Translations under genes and position numbers: made by a program
The notes under the pieces: model-generated
What the model was told of the DNA's origin: nothing
What the model saw: the letters and a program-made list of their open reading frames with translations, nothing else
Database searches by the model: none
NCBI GenBank assembly: GCA_003212655.1
Contig: QCPF01000008.1
Coordinates: 1-55,752, forward strand
Reading direction: 5' to 3'
DNA: 55,752 bases
Source of the DNA: Prochlorococcus sp. AG-436-D21
GTDB taxonomy: Bacteria > Cyanobacteriota > Cyanobacteriia > PCC-6307 > Cyanobiaceae
Shown here: piece after piece, positions 26,828-36,435 of the stretch
Position numbering within the stretch: the stretch's first letter is position 1
How the letters are laid out: each line of letters begins with the position of its first letter

Positions 26828-27777
26828 ATAATCAAAATTCTTTCGGCATTGGAGAAGGTGAGCTTATAGAAATTATTTATGAGCTACCTCTTCCTATGAG
26901 GCTAGACAGATGGTTGGTAAGTAAAAGGCCAGAACAAAGTAGAGCAAGAATTCAACATTTTATAAATTCAGGTTTAGTACTTGTAAACTATAAGACTGCG
27001 AAAGCAAAGACCCCATTAAAAAATGGCGACAATATTCAAATATGGATGCCTCCTCCAGAACCTCTTATTTATTTGAAACCTGAAAAAATGGATTTAAATA
27101 TCCTTTTTGAAGACGAGCACATCATAGTAATTAATAAACAATCAGGACTAATTGTTCATCCAGCCCCTGGACACAAATCTGGAACATTAGTGAATGGATT
27201 GCTTTTTCACTGTAAAGATCTACCTGGAATTAATGGGAAACTAAGACCTGGGATTGTTCACAGATTAGATAAAGATACCTCCGGATGTATGGTAGTTGCA
27301 AAAAGCCAAGAGGCATTAGTAAATCTCCAGAAACAAATTAAAGAAAAAATAGCATCACGCGAATATATTGCAGTAATTCATGGAGCACCGAATTCTGAAG
27401 AAGGCCAAATAGTGGGAAACATTGGCAGAGATAAATTAAATAGATTGAAATATAAAGTAGTTGAAGAAACTTCAGGAAGGTATGCCTGTACCTATTGGAA
27501 ATTAGAAGAAAGATTTGGCAATTACTCATTAATGAGTTTCAAACTAGATACGGGGCGAACGCATCAAATAAGAGTACATTGCGCTCACATTAATCATCCA
27601 ATTGTGGGGGATCCGTTATATGGAAGATGTAAAAAACTGCCATGTAAATTAGATGGCCAAGCTTTACACGCCATTAAGCTTGGACTTATACATCCAATAA
27701 ATGGTAAAGAAATGATATTTGAATCAGAATTACCATTAGATTTTCAAAAATTACTAAGTGTTCTTAAAATTAAATAA
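26818..27777 (+). CDS. rluD: RluD-family 23S rRNA pseudouridine synthase
   Basis: Converts specific uridines to pseudouridine in large-subunit rRNA. The 319-residue product has an S4 RNA-binding domain at about 20-85, starting Met-Arg-Leu-Asp-Arg-Trp-Leu. The RluA-type catalytic domain holds the signature His-Arg-Leu-Asp-Lys-Asp-Thr-Ser-Gly, with the catalytic Asp near residue 147, and a Gly-Arg-Thr-His-Gln-Ile-Arg-Val-His motif near 243. The exact target uridines cannot be told from sequence; RluD (1911/1915/1917) is the default for the long S4 form. ATG start inside the end of the ylqF gene. Its last 8 bases overlap the convergent ABC gene. Confidence 0.92.
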   Translation: MELNNQNSFGIGEGELIEIIYELPLPMRLDRWLVSKRPEQSRARIQHFINSGLVLVNYKTAKAKTPLKNGDNIQIWMPPPEPLIYLKPEKMDLNILFEDEHIIVINKQSGLIVHPAPGHKSGTLVNGLLFHCKDLPGINGKLRPGIVHRLDKDTSGCMVVAKSQEALVNLQKQIKEKIASREYIAVIHGAPNSEEGQIVGNIGRDKLNRLKYKVVEETSGRYACTYWKLEERFGNYSLMSFKLDTGRTHQIRVHCAHINHPIVGDPLYGRCKKLPCKLDGQALHAIKLGLIHPINGKEMIFESELPLDFQKLLSVLKIK

Positions 27778-29368
27778 GATTCAAAGAGGAATTTAGAAGC
27801 GATTTTGTATACGTGTTTTGAGTTTTAGTGAATATTGTGGAACTTTCTCCTTCATCAACTATCTTTCCGTGATTCATAACTAGCAACCTATCACAAAATC
27901 TTTTAGCAATGCCCAAATCATGAGTAATAAAGATAATCGTTAAATTCATTTTTTCTTGCAAGACTCTAAGTAATTCAAGAATCTCTATTTTTACTGAAGC
28001 ATCCAACATATTAACGCTCTCATCACAAATCAAAATTTTTGGTTTCAACAATAGCGCTCTGGCTAATGAAATTCTTTGCAATTGACCACCAGATAATTGG
28101 CTAGGATAAGAATTAAAAAAATCATTATTTAAGGGAAGATTCAAATTTCTAAACATTAATTTTATTTCTTTTTCGATTTTTCTTTTATCTGAAATTTTTT
28201 GAATAAAAAATATATCTTCCAAAATACTTTTTATTGTCATTTTTGGGTTCAAACTTGAAAAAGGATCTTGAAAAATAATTTGCACTTTATTGTTCTTTTT
28301 AAAAGATTTATTTTTTTTCGATGCATGATTTTTATCATAAATTTTGATTTCACCACCTCTTACTTTAAGAAGTCCAATTAAAGCCCTACATAATGTACTT
28401 TTACCACTCCCTGAAGAACCAACTATTCCAAGAGTCTCATTCTCATATAACTTGAAACTAACTTCATTTAAAGCCTTATTCCATTTATTAATGAAAATTG
28501 AAGAATTTAATTTATACCAATGTCTTAGGTTATTTACCTCTAGAACGACCTGATCTCGAGCATTTTTTTTAGTATTTGGTTCTAATACTATTTTTGAAGC
28601 ATTTACTAACTTTTTCCCGATATCTGATTTTGGTGATTGGAAAATATCTAATATATTCCCCTTTTCAACAATCGATCCCTTTTCAATTATTGCAACTTTT
28701 TTACACCACTTTGCTGCAAGATTAATATCATGACTAATTAAAATTAAAGTTGTATCAAATTCATTACATAGATGAATTATTTCTTGCATAATTTCAAAAC
28801 TTGTTTTGGTATCTAAGCTTGTTGTAGGTTCATCAGCTATTAATAATTTAGGTTTCAAAGCAAGTGCCATTGCTATAGAAACTCTCTGTCTCATTCCGCC
28901 GCTAAATTGATGTGGGAAAGAATCAAGTCTACTTTCTTCAATTCCGACTTTTTGAAAAACTTCTCTTACTAATTTTTTAATAGCTAAAGATGATTTAGTT
29001 TGATCATGTGTTTTAAATAATTCATATAAATGATCACCAACTCTCATTAGCGGATTAAGTTTTTTTATAGAGTCTTGATAAATAAATCCAAAATTCTTTC
29101 TTCTAAATAATTGTGCATCTTTGTTGTTTTTTTTCCTAGGATCTACATTAGAAATCGATAGATAACCTTTAGAAGTGGCCTTTGCAGGCAATATATTTAC
29201 TAATGTTTTTGCAAAAGTGGTCTTTCCACATCCAGAAGGTCCTATTATGGCCAAATGATCTCCACTATCTATTTCCAGATTAAAATTTTTGATAATAGGT
29301 TGCTGTTTTAGACCATATTTAACAGTAAGATTTTTAACTACAATAATTTTTTCTTTATTTTTTTCCAT
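27770..29368 (-). CDS. Fused double ATPase of an ABC importer, peptide/nickel (Opp/Dpp) type
   Basis: Cytoplasmic ABC ATPase with two complete nucleotide-binding domains in one 532-residue chain. The first has Walker A Gly-Pro-Ser-Gly-Cys-Gly-Lys-Thr-Thr at 43-51 and signature Phe-Ser-Gly-Gly-Met-Arg-Gln-Arg near 157. The second has Gly-Ser-Ser-Gly-Ser-Gly-Lys-Ser-Thr near 316 and Leu-Ser-Gly-Gly-Gln-Leu-Gln-Arg near 428. Both have Walker B and an Ile-Ser-His-Asp or Ile-Thr-His-Asp switch. This DppD-DppF-like fusion powers uptake of peptides, nickel or glutathione in other bacteria. No permease or binding protein gene is adjacent here, so the substrate is unknown. ATG start. It diverges from the Rel gene by 54 bp. 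Confidence 0.9.
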   Translation of the reverse strand: MEKNKEKIIVVKNLTVKYGLKQQPIIKNFNLEIDSGDHLAIIGPSGCGKTTFAKTLVNILPAKATSKGYLSISNVDPRKKNNKDAQLFRRKNFGFIYQDSIKKLNPLMRVGDHLYELFKTHDQTKSSLAIKKLVREVFQKVGIEESRLDSFPHQFSGGMRQRVSIAMALALKPKLLIADEPTTSLDTKTSFEIMQEIIHLCNEFDTTLILISHDINLAAKWCKKVAIIEKGSIVEKGNILDIFQSPKSDIGKKLVNASKIVLEPNTKKNARDQVVLEVNNLRHWYKLNSSIFINKWNKALNEVSFKLYENETLGIVGSSGSGKSTLCRALIGLLKVRGGEIKIYDKNHASKKNKSFKKNNKVQIIFQDPFSSLNPKMTIKSILEDIFFIQKISDKRKIEKEIKLMFRNLNLPLNNDFFNSYPSQLSGGQLQRISLARALLLKPKILICDESVNMLDASVKIEILELLRVLQEKMNLTIIFITHDLGIAKRFCDRLLVMNHGKIVDEGESSTIFTKTQNTYTKSLLNSSLNLI

Positions 29369-29422
29369 GATTTATAGCAAATTTTTCTAGACATAAATAA
29401 AATACATCTAAAGCAATATAAA

Positions 29423-31732
29423 ATGTCCGAGGCAGCTGCAAATTCAAAAGAAAAAAACGAAATTGAAGTTTCCAAAACTATTTTGCCTGAAAATAAAAAA
29501 TATGAAAGTGAATCTTTGAATTATCAAATAAACATTCCCGATTGGCTTCTTAAAGATATTCATAATTTTGAAAAATCAAATAAAAAAAATGATGAGAATC
29601 AAAACCTTATAGTAAAGGCTTTTAAACTTGCTTATAAAGCTCATGATGGACAATTCCGTGCGAGCGGCGAGCCATACATTATCCACCCGGTTGCTGTTGC
29701 AAATCTCCTTAAAGAAATAGGTGCTAGTTCATCTGTTATTGCTGCAGGCCTTTTACATGATGTAGTTGAAGATACTGGCATTGATTTATCTGAAATAGAA
29801 ACAAATTTTGGATTAGAAGTAAAAATACTTGTAGAGGGTGTAACAAAATTAGGCGGCATCCACTTTAACAACAGGACTGAAGCACAAGCTGAAAATCTTA
29901 GGAAAATGTTTTTGGCTATGGCCAGCGATATCAGAGTTGTCTTAGTTAAACTTGCAGATCGACTTCATAACATGAGAACAATTGAATGGCTAAATGATGA
30001 GAAAAAACTAAGAATAGCGAGAGAAACAAGAGAGATTTATGCACCATTAGCTAATCGACTAGGAATAAACAGATTTAAATGGGAATTAGAAGATTTAGCT
30101 TTTAAATTCCTAGAGCCTAAAGAATATCTAGATCTTAAAGATCAAATCGCCGTTAAAAGAAGTGATAGAGAAAAAAGATTAAAAGTAACTTTGAATCTTA
30201 TGAAGGAAAACTTGATTTCAGCGGGTTTGAAAAATTTTGAAATAACAGGAAGGCCAAAGCATCTTTATGGTATCTGGAGCAAAATGGAAAGACAACAAAA
30301 GCATTTTCACGAGATTTATGATGTTGCTGCCCTAAGAATTATCGTGGACAATTCAGATAGTTGTTATAGAGCTTTAGCAGTTGTTCATGATACTTTCAAA
30401 CCAATTCCAGGTAGATTTAAAGACTATATAGGATTACCAAAACCCAATGGATATCAGTCCTTACACACTTCTGTGATTGGAAGACATCGACCTATTGAAG
30501 TTCAAATTAGAACTACTTCGATGCATCAAATTGCTGAATATGGTATTGCCGCTCATTGGCAATATAAAGAGGGTGGTTCTCCTGCTAAAAGTAATGCCGA
30601 GAGATTTAATTGGCTAAGACAATTAGTAGAATGGCAACAAGAAGGTAATGAAAGGGATCATAATGATTATTTAGCTTCAATTAAAGAAGATTTATTTGAT
30701 GAAGAAGTATTTGTAATCACTCCAAAAGGAGATGTTGTTGGTTTAAGGAAAGGATCTACCGCGATAGATTTCGCCTACAGAATCCATTCTGAAGTTGGAA
30801 ATCACTGTAATGGAATAAGAATTAATGAAAAGCTTTCTCCATTATCTACAGCACTTCAAAATGGTGACTTCATAGAAATTTTGACAAGTAATAATGCTAC
30901 TCCAAGCTTGGATTGGCTGAACTTTGTAGTTACGCCAACTGCTAAAAATAGAATTCGCCAATGGTATAAGAAAAGCCATCGTGATGAAACGATTAAAAGA
31001 GGTAGAGATTTACTTGAAAAAGAAGTAGGTAGAAACGGTTTTGAAGCATTACTTTCTAGTGAAGCCATGAACAAAGTTGCAAATCGATGCAATTTAAAAA
31101 CTACTGAAGACCTTCTTGCATCTCTTGGTTTTGGTGGTTTAACTTTGCATCAAGTATTAAACAGACTAAGAGAAGAAATAAAATTACAGACAGAAGATGT
31201 AAAAAATGATTCTGACTCTGAAATAGCAAAATCTCTTAAAAGTAATAATAATTTATCCACTAATCAATCTAATACAGCAGCTAAATCACCAATTTCCGGG
31301 ATAGAAGGTCTTGATTACAGAATAGGTAAATGCTGTTCCCCACTCCCAGGCGAGGATATTATCGGAACTGTGTCGCTCGGCAACCATGGGATAACTATAC
31401 ATAGGGAAGATTGTGAAAATGTAATACCAATTCCAATAGAGAGAAGATTACCTGTCGGTTGGAATCAAGATAATAAAACTGGTGATAATAAGTTTCCAAT
31501 TCAGCTACGAATAGAAGTAATTGATCGAGTTGGAGTTCTTAAAGATATTCTTATGCGGTTATCTGATAAAGGTATAAACGTTAGTGATGCCAATGTTAAA
31601 ACTGCTTATGGTAAACCAGCTGTTATAAATCTTTGTGTAGGTCTTGAAAGTTATAATCAACTTCACAAAACAATTGAACAAATTAAATCAATGGCAGATG
31701 TTTTAGATATTGCCAGAGTTGGACAAAGTTAA
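29423..31732 (+). CDS. spoT: Bifunctional (p)ppGpp synthetase/hydrolase (Rel/SpoT)
   Basis: Makes and degrades the stringent-response alarmone. Domain order in 769 residues is as follows. An HD hydrolase (about 60-210) carries the intact His-Asp-Val-Val-Glu-Asp-Thr motif near 112. The synthetase (about 260-380) has Gly-Arg-Pro-Lys-His-Leu-Tyr-Gly-Ile-Trp-Ser-Lys-Met, an Arg-Phe-Lys-Asp stretch of the kind found in bifunctional enzymes, and Glu-Val-Gln-Ile-Arg-Thr. A TGS domain (about 425-485) follows, then a C-terminal zinc-finger-like segment with Cys-Cys-Ser-Pro near 637 and an ACT domain (about 695-769). Both activities look intact. ATG start. It stands alone on the plus strand, divergent from the ABC gene. 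Confidence 0.96.
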   Translation: MSEAAANSKEKNEIEVSKTILPENKKYESESLNYQINIPDWLLKDIHNFEKSNKKNDENQNLIVKAFKLAYKAHDGQFRASGEPYIIHPVAVANLLKEIGASSSVIAAGLLHDVVEDTGIDLSEIETNFGLEVKILVEGVTKLGGIHFNNRTEAQAENLRKMFLAMASDIRVVLVKLADRLHNMRTIEWLNDEKKLRIARETREIYAPLANRLGINRFKWELEDLAFKFLEPKEYLDLKDQIAVKRSDREKRLKVTLNLMKENLISAGLKNFEITGRPKHLYGIWSKMERQQKHFHEIYDVAALRIIVDNSDSCYRALAVVHDTFKPIPGRFKDYIGLPKPNGYQSLHTSVIGRHRPIEVQIRTTSMHQIAEYGIAAHWQYKEGGSPAKSNAERFNWLRQLVEWQQEGNERDHNDYLASIKEDLFDEEVFVITPKGDVVGLRKGSTAIDFAYRIHSEVGNHCNGIRINEKLSPLSTALQNGDFIEILTSNNATPSLDWLNFVVTPTAKNRIRQWYKKSHRDETIKRGRDLLEKEVGRNGFEALLSSEAMNKVANRCNLKTTEDLLASLGFGGLTLHQVLNRLREEIKLQTEDVKNDSDSEIAKSLKSNNNLSTNQSNTAAKSPISGIEGLDYRIGKCCSPLPGEDIIGTVSLGNHGITIHREDCENVIPIPIERRLPVGWNQDNKTGDNKFPIQLRIEVIDRVGVLKDILMRLSDKGINVSDANVKTAYGKPAVINLCVGLESYNQLHKTIEQIKSMADVLDIARVGQS

Positions 31733-31750
31733 TTTTAAAATCAGATCAAT

Positions 31751-32194
31751 CTATCTTTTACTTTTCATCTTGTAGATAAAGAAAACAATACTGCCGCAAA
31801 TCAAAGCTAATAAAATACCTACACAAGATGATCCTAAGAGTAATCTTAAGGAAAAAATTCTACCTTGTTTCCATAAGTCATTAATAACTAAACTTTTTTC
31901 AAGAATTTTATTAGAAGGATTATTTAAAAAAATCGAACCAACTTTATAGTTAAAATAATAAAGTGGAATATAAGTAAAAGGGTTACTGATCCAGGTACCA
32001 ATTGCAGCTAGAACAATATTTCCCTTAGCTATTTTCGCAAAAAATACTCCCATTAAAGTCTGAAAACCAAAAAATGGAAAGCAACCACTAAATACTCCTA
32101 CAGCGAAACCTTTAGCATTAAAGAAAGGACTTCCATTTTGACTCCTAAATAATGATAGAATTTTCTTATAGGTAATATCTCTTTTAAATCTCAT
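31751..32194 (-). CDS. DUF2062 membrane protein
   Basis: Small integral membrane protein of the DUF2062 family, function unknown. The 147-residue product has a basic N-terminus, a Gly-Val-Phe-Ser-Gly-Cys-Phe-Pro-Phe-Phe-Gly-Phe-Gln-Thr segment near 35-48, and the family's Gly-Thr-Trp-Ile-Ser-Asn-Pro-Phe-Thr-Tyr-Ile-Pro-Leu-Tyr motif near 85-98. It has hydrophobic helices at about 30-60, 70-85 and 115-140 and a Lys-rich cytoplasmic tail. ATG start. It converges on the Rel gene (18 bp) and diverges from mnmE (67 bp). The neighbouring genes give no clue to its role. Confidence 0.85.
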   Translation of the reverse strand: MRFKRDITYKKILSLFRSQNGSPFFNAKGFAVGVFSGCFPFFGFQTLMGVFFAKIAKGNIVLAAIGTWISNPFTYIPLYYFNYKVGSIFLNNPSNKILEKSLVINDLWKQGRIFSLRLLLGSSCVGILLALICGSIVFFIYKMKSKR

Positions 32195-32261
32195 TCAGAA
32201 AGAAAATTTCAAAAATTAAATTCTTGATAATCTTACTTAATTATCCATAACAAAGCGAGAG

Positions 32262-33644
32262 ATGGATTCGATAGTTACTACAGAAGATACGATAGCCGCA
32301 ATTGCTTCAGCTATAAGTATTGGGAAGGGAGGAGTTGCGATAATAAGAGTATCAGGGAAAGACGCAATAAATTCTTGCAAAAAGATTGTGCAAACTAAAT
32401 CTAAATATGCATGGGAATCACATAGAGTTTTTCGTGGTTTTATTCAGGAAAATAAACAAAATAAATTTATAGATGAGGTTTTAATTTTAGTGATGAAATC
32501 CCCAAATAGCTTCACAGGAGAGGATGTAGTTGAACTTCATTGCCATGGCGGAATTATCATAGTAAATAAAGTTTTAAAGATATTATTATCTAGTAATTCT
32601 CGAGTTAGACTTGCAAACCCAGGAGAATTTAGTCAAAGAGCTTTTCTTAATGGGAAAATAGACCTTACTCAAGCCGAGTCAATTAATCAATTAATTAATG
32701 CAAGCAATACAAGATCAGCAGAATTAGCCTTTAGCGGGGTTCAAGGAGAAATAAAGAAAAAAATTGATGATATTAAAAATGACCTTATAAATCAACTTTG
32801 CGAAATAGAAGCGAGAGTTGATTTTGAAGAAGACTTCACAGATTTTGATTACACCAAATATCTAAAAAACATTAAAAAAGTCAAAGAAAAAATAGAATTA
32901 CTAATAGAAAATGCAAAAAGAAATTCATATATTCACAATGGAATATCCATTGCGCTTATAGGTAAAACAAATGTTGGCAAAAGCTCTTTATTAAATTTGC
33001 TTGCAAAAAAAGAGAAAGCAATCGTAACTAATATTCCTGGAACAACTAGAGATGTTATTGAAGTTAATTTAACTATTAATGATATTCCAATGAAAATAAT
33101 TGATACTGCTGGCATAAGAGAAACTCATGAACAAATTGAAAGTATTGGAATTAAAAAAAGTTTTGGGAAAATAAAAGAGTCAGATTTTATAATTTATATT
33201 TATAGTCTTGAAGAAGGATTTAATGAAGAAGACAAAAAAATAATACAAGAAATTCCCAAAGAAAAATTAATTACTATTTTGGGCAATAAAAAAGATTTAA
33301 TTGATTGCAAAAATATTAATTCAAATGAGTTAAAAAACACAATTCTTATGAGTATTAAGAATAATGATGGTGAAAGATTATTAATAGACACAATTATAAA
33401 AAAATGCGGATTAAAACAAGTAGAAAATATCAATATATTTTTAAACGAAAGACATCTAACAAATTTGTCTGCTTGCTTATCTAATTTAAATGATACTGAT
33501 GAAATAATTGAAAATAAATTGCCATTTGATTTGTTATCAATTGAGCTGAGAGATGGAATTCAAAACTTATCTAAAATAACTGGTCAAGAATTAACAGAGG
33601 AACTTCTAGATAATATTTTTTCTAAGTTTTGTATTGGTAAATAA
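32262..33644 (+). CDS. mnmE: tRNA modification GTPase MnmE
   Basis: With MnmG, it adds the cmnm5 group to wobble uridine 34 of certain tRNAs. The 460-residue product has the N-terminal folate-binding domain (about 1-120, with Thr-Ile-Ala-Ala-Ile-Ala-Ser), a helical domain, and an inserted Ras-like G domain. G1 is Gly-Lys-Thr-Asn-Val-Gly-Lys-Ser at 234-241, G3 is Asp-Thr-Ala-Gly near 283, and G4 is Asn-Lys-Lys-Asp near 344. The C-terminus is the conserved Phe-Cys-Ile-Gly-Lys containing the essential Cys. ATG start, 82 bp before nadC. Confidence 0.96.
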   Translation: MDSIVTTEDTIAAIASAISIGKGGVAIIRVSGKDAINSCKKIVQTKSKYAWESHRVFRGFIQENKQNKFIDEVLILVMKSPNSFTGEDVVELHCHGGIIIVNKVLKILLSSNSRVRLANPGEFSQRAFLNGKIDLTQAESINQLINASNTRSAELAFSGVQGEIKKKIDDIKNDLINQLCEIEARVDFEEDFTDFDYTKYLKNIKKVKEKIELLIENAKRNSYIHNGISIALIGKTNVGKSSLLNLLAKKEKAIVTNIPGTTRDVIEVNLTINDIPMKIIDTAGIRETHEQIESIGIKKSFGKIKESDFIIYIYSLEEGFNEEDKKIIQEIPKEKLITILGNKKDLIDCKNINSNELKNTILMSIKNNDGERLLIDTIIKKCGLKQVENINIFLNERHLTNLSACLSNLNDTDEIIENKLPFDLLSIELRDGIQNLSKITGQELTEELLDNIFSKFCIGK

Positions 33645-33726
33645 ATTTGAGTTAAATTACATAGTGATATATAGTTGATTCTCTAACTTCAGTTTAATTT
33701 TTATTAATTAATTATTTCTTAGTTTA

Positions 33727-34593
33727 GTGGATTTAAATACTCCAATAATAAGTAAAATCATTGATAATTGGATCGATGAAGATATAGGTAGGGGAGATCT
33801 TACAAGTTCCTCTATTACAGAAGATAATGGTTATGCATATTGGATTGCAAAAGAAGAGGGTATATTCTGCGGGGTTGAAATTATAAAAGAAATTTTTAGA
33901 AAAATTGATTTAAAAATCAGTCCAAAATTTAATATCTCTGATGGAGATCAATTTGTTAAAGATCAAAAACTCTTAGAAATATATGGGCCTTCAAAAAGTT
34001 TGCTAGCTAGTGAAAGAATAAGCTTAAATATAGCAATGCATTTATCTGGAATATCAACATACACAAAGAATCTTGTAAATAAGTTAGAAGGTACAAATAT
34101 AAAATTAGCAGATACTAGGAAAACGACTCCTGGCTTAAGAATATTTGAAAAATATGCATTCAAATGCGGAGGTGGAGTCAATCATAGAATGGGATTATAC
34201 GATGCAGCTATGATAAAAGAAAATCACATTGCATGGACAGATAATCTTAATAATGCAGTAAAAAAAATTCGACTAAATTCGCCTTTTACAACTCATATCA
34301 TAATTGAAGCTGAGAATATCGAACAGGCAAAAGAAGCAGTATTAGCAGGGGCAGATAGTGTCTTATTGGATGAACTTAGCCCTGAAATAATTAAAAAAAA
34401 CGTTCAAGAATTAAGAGATTTATCAATGAATAGCTTAAAAAAAGAAGTAAATAAAAATTTGATAATAGAAGTTTCTGGAATTAACCCTGAAGAAATTAGT
34501 AAATATCTAATAAAAGGTATTGATTTGATTTCAACAAGTTCTTCAATCACCAAAAGTAATTGGATTGATTTGAGTATGCGTTATATTAATTAA
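33727..34593 (+). CDS. nadC: Nicotinate-nucleotide pyrophosphorylase (quinolinate phosphoribosyltransferase)
   Basis: Makes nicotinate mononucleotide from quinolinate and PRPP in de novo NAD synthesis. The 288-residue product shows Glu-Asp-Ile-Gly-Arg-Gly-Asp-Leu-Thr-Ser near 18, Ser-Glu-Arg-Ile-Ser-Leu-Asn near 95, the catalytic Asp-Thr-Arg-Lys-Thr-Thr-Pro-Gly-Leu-Arg near 130, and the Gly-Gly-Gly-Val-Asn-His-Arg-Met-Gly-Leu segment. It also has Leu-Leu-Asp-Glu-Leu and a C-terminal Glu-Val-Ser-Gly-Ile. Length is normal. GTG start; no ATG lies before the conserved region. It sits 27 bp before argS, on the same strand. Confidence 0.95.
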   Translation: MDLNTPIISKIIDNWIDEDIGRGDLTSSSITEDNGYAYWIAKEEGIFCGVEIIKEIFRKIDLKISPKFNISDGDQFVKDQKLLEIYGPSKSLLASERISLNIAMHLSGISTYTKNLVNKLEGTNIKLADTRKTTPGLRIFEKYAFKCGGGVNHRMGLYDAAMIKENHIAWTDNLNNAVKKIRLNSPFTTHIIIEAENIEQAKEAVLAGADSVLLDELSPEIIKKNVQELRDLSMNSLKKEVNKNLIIEVSGINPEEISKYLIKGIDLISTSSSITKSNWIDLSMRYIN

Positions 34594-34620
34594 TTATATA
34601 GATAAATAATTGAATAATTA

Positions 34621-36435
34621 ATGCTAATCATTTTTAAAGAATTAACAAAACAATTTGAACAATCTCTTTTAGATAGTCTTGAAAAAAATGATAAAAAAGG
34701 AGAATTCGAAATTCTTCGAAAAAATTTAATTACACAATCATCAAAAGAGGAATTTGGTGATTATCAATGTAATGTTTGTTTAAGTTTATCTAAAATATAT
34801 AAAAAGAACCCAAGAGATATTTCTAATGATTTTATTAACCTTTTAAATAAAAATAAAAGCATATCAAAATTATGTAAGAGTCTAGAAATAGCTGGACCTG
34901 GATTTATAAATATAAAATTAAAAGATGAGGTTCTAATAAATGAAATTAAGTCAAATATTCAATGCAATAGGGCTGGCATACCTCTAATTAGAAAAGATTT
35001 AGATAGTGGTTTGTCCAATAAAGTTATTGTAGATTTTTCTAGCCCTAATATTGCTAAAGAAATGCATGTTGGGCATTTAAGATCAACAATAATAGGTGAC
35101 TCAATATCTAGAATTTTCGAGTTAAGAGGTTATGAAGTATTAAGACTCAATCATGTTGGTGATTGGGGAACACAATTTGGCATGCTTATTACTCAGCTCA
35201 AAGATTTATATTCAAATGATCTAGAAGAAATAGGAATGATCAAAATAAGTGATTTAGTTGAATTTTATAGAGAATCAAAAAAAAGATTTGATAACGAATC
35301 TGAATTCCAAAAAAGATCTAGAGAGGAAGTGGTTAAGTTACAAAGTGGAGATATTAAATCGATTAAAGCTTGGAAATTATTATGTGATCAATCAAGGAAA
35401 GAATTTGATGAAATCTATAAAAATTTAAAAATAAAAATAGAAGAAAGAGGTGAATCTTTTTATAATCCCTTCTTAAAATCAGTTATTGATGATTTGAATT
35501 TAGAAAAAATATTAGTAGAAGATCAAGGAGCAAAATGTGTATTTTTAGATGGGATGACTAATAAAGAAGGCAAACCTTTACCGCTAATTATTCAAAAAAA
35601 AGATGGGGGTTTTAATTATGCCACTACAGATCTTGCTGCTATAAGATACAGATTCAATAAACCTCCTAATGGCGATGATGCTTCAAGAATTATTTATGTA
35701 ACTGATCATGGGCAAGCAAATCATTTTGCTGGAGTTTTTCAAGTTGCAAAAAAAGCAAAATGGATCCCAGATAATTGTCAAGTAGACCATGTCCCTTTTG
35801 GGTTAGTTCAAGGAATTGATGGCAAAAAACTTAAGACAAGAGAAGGTGAAACAATACGCCTAAAAGATTTATTAAATGAAGCAGTTAGAAGAGCAAAAGA
35901 AGATTTATTGAAAAGATTAGAAGATGAAGATCGTTATGAGACCGAAGAGTTTATTGCAAATACTTCAAGAATTATTGGATTAGGAGCTGTTAAGTATGCA
36001 GATTTAAGTCAAAATAGGATTACCAATTATCAATTTAGTTTTGATAAAATGCTTTCCCTAAATGGTAATACTGCTCCTTATTTGTTATATACACTTGTAA
36101 GAATTTTAGGAATTAAAAGAAAAAATAATTTTGTTTATGACTCTAAAGATTTTCAGTACGTAAATTATGAACATAAATCTGAGTGGAAACTTATCAGAAA
36201 ATTACTTAAGTTCGATGAAGTCATAATTTCTATTGAAAAAGACTTAATGCCAAATAGATTATGCAATTATCTGTTCGAGCTATGTCAGACTTTTAATAGA
36301 TTCTATGATCAAGTTCCAATCCTCAAAGAAGAAAAAAATATAAAAATTTCTAGGCTTAATTTATGTGACCTAACTGCAAAAACACTAAAATTAAGCTTAG
36401 AGCTTTTAGGAATTGAAACTTTAGAAAGAATGTAA
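34621..36435 (+). CDS. argS: Arginyl-tRNA synthetase
   Basis: Charges tRNA-Arg. The 604-residue class I synthetase has the N-terminal Add-1 domain (about 1-110), which recognises the tRNA elbow. The catalytic Rossmann domain carries [16 protein letters not shown] near 142 (HIGH variant), followed by [11 protein letters not shown]. The Lys-Leu-Lys-Thr-Arg-Glu-Gly segment replaces KMSKS, as usual in ArgS. The helical anticodon-binding domain is intact to the terminal Glu-Arg-Met. ATG start. Its stop shares one base with the hisC start. Confidence 0.97.
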   Translation: MLIIFKELTKQFEQSLLDSLEKNDKKGEFEILRKNLITQSSKEEFGDYQCNVCLSLSKIYKKNPRDISNDFINLLNKNKSISKLCKSLEIAGPGFINIKLKDEVLINEIKSNIQCNRAGIPLIRKDLDSGLSNKVIVDFSSPNIAKEMHVGHLRSTIIGDSISRIFELRGYEVLRLNHVGDWGTQFGMLITQLKDLYSNDLEEIGMIKISDLVEFYRESKKRFDNESEFQKRSREEVVKLQSGDIKSIKAWKLLCDQSRKEFDEIYKNLKIKIEERGESFYNPFLKSVIDDLNLEKILVEDQGAKCVFLDGMTNKEGKPLPLIIQKKDGGFNYATTDLAAIRYRFNKPPNGDDASRIIYVTDHGQANHFAGVFQVAKKAKWIPDNCQVDHVPFGLVQGIDGKKLKTREGETIRLKDLLNEAVRRAKEDLLKRLEDEDRYETEEFIANTSRIIGLGAVKYADLSQNRITNYQFSFDKMLSLNGNTAPYLLYTLVRILGIKRKNNFVYDSKDFQYVNYEHKSEWKLIRKLLKFDEVIISIEKDLMPNRLCNYLFELCQTFNRFYDQVPILKEEKNIKISRLNLCDLTAKTLKLSLELLGIETLERM

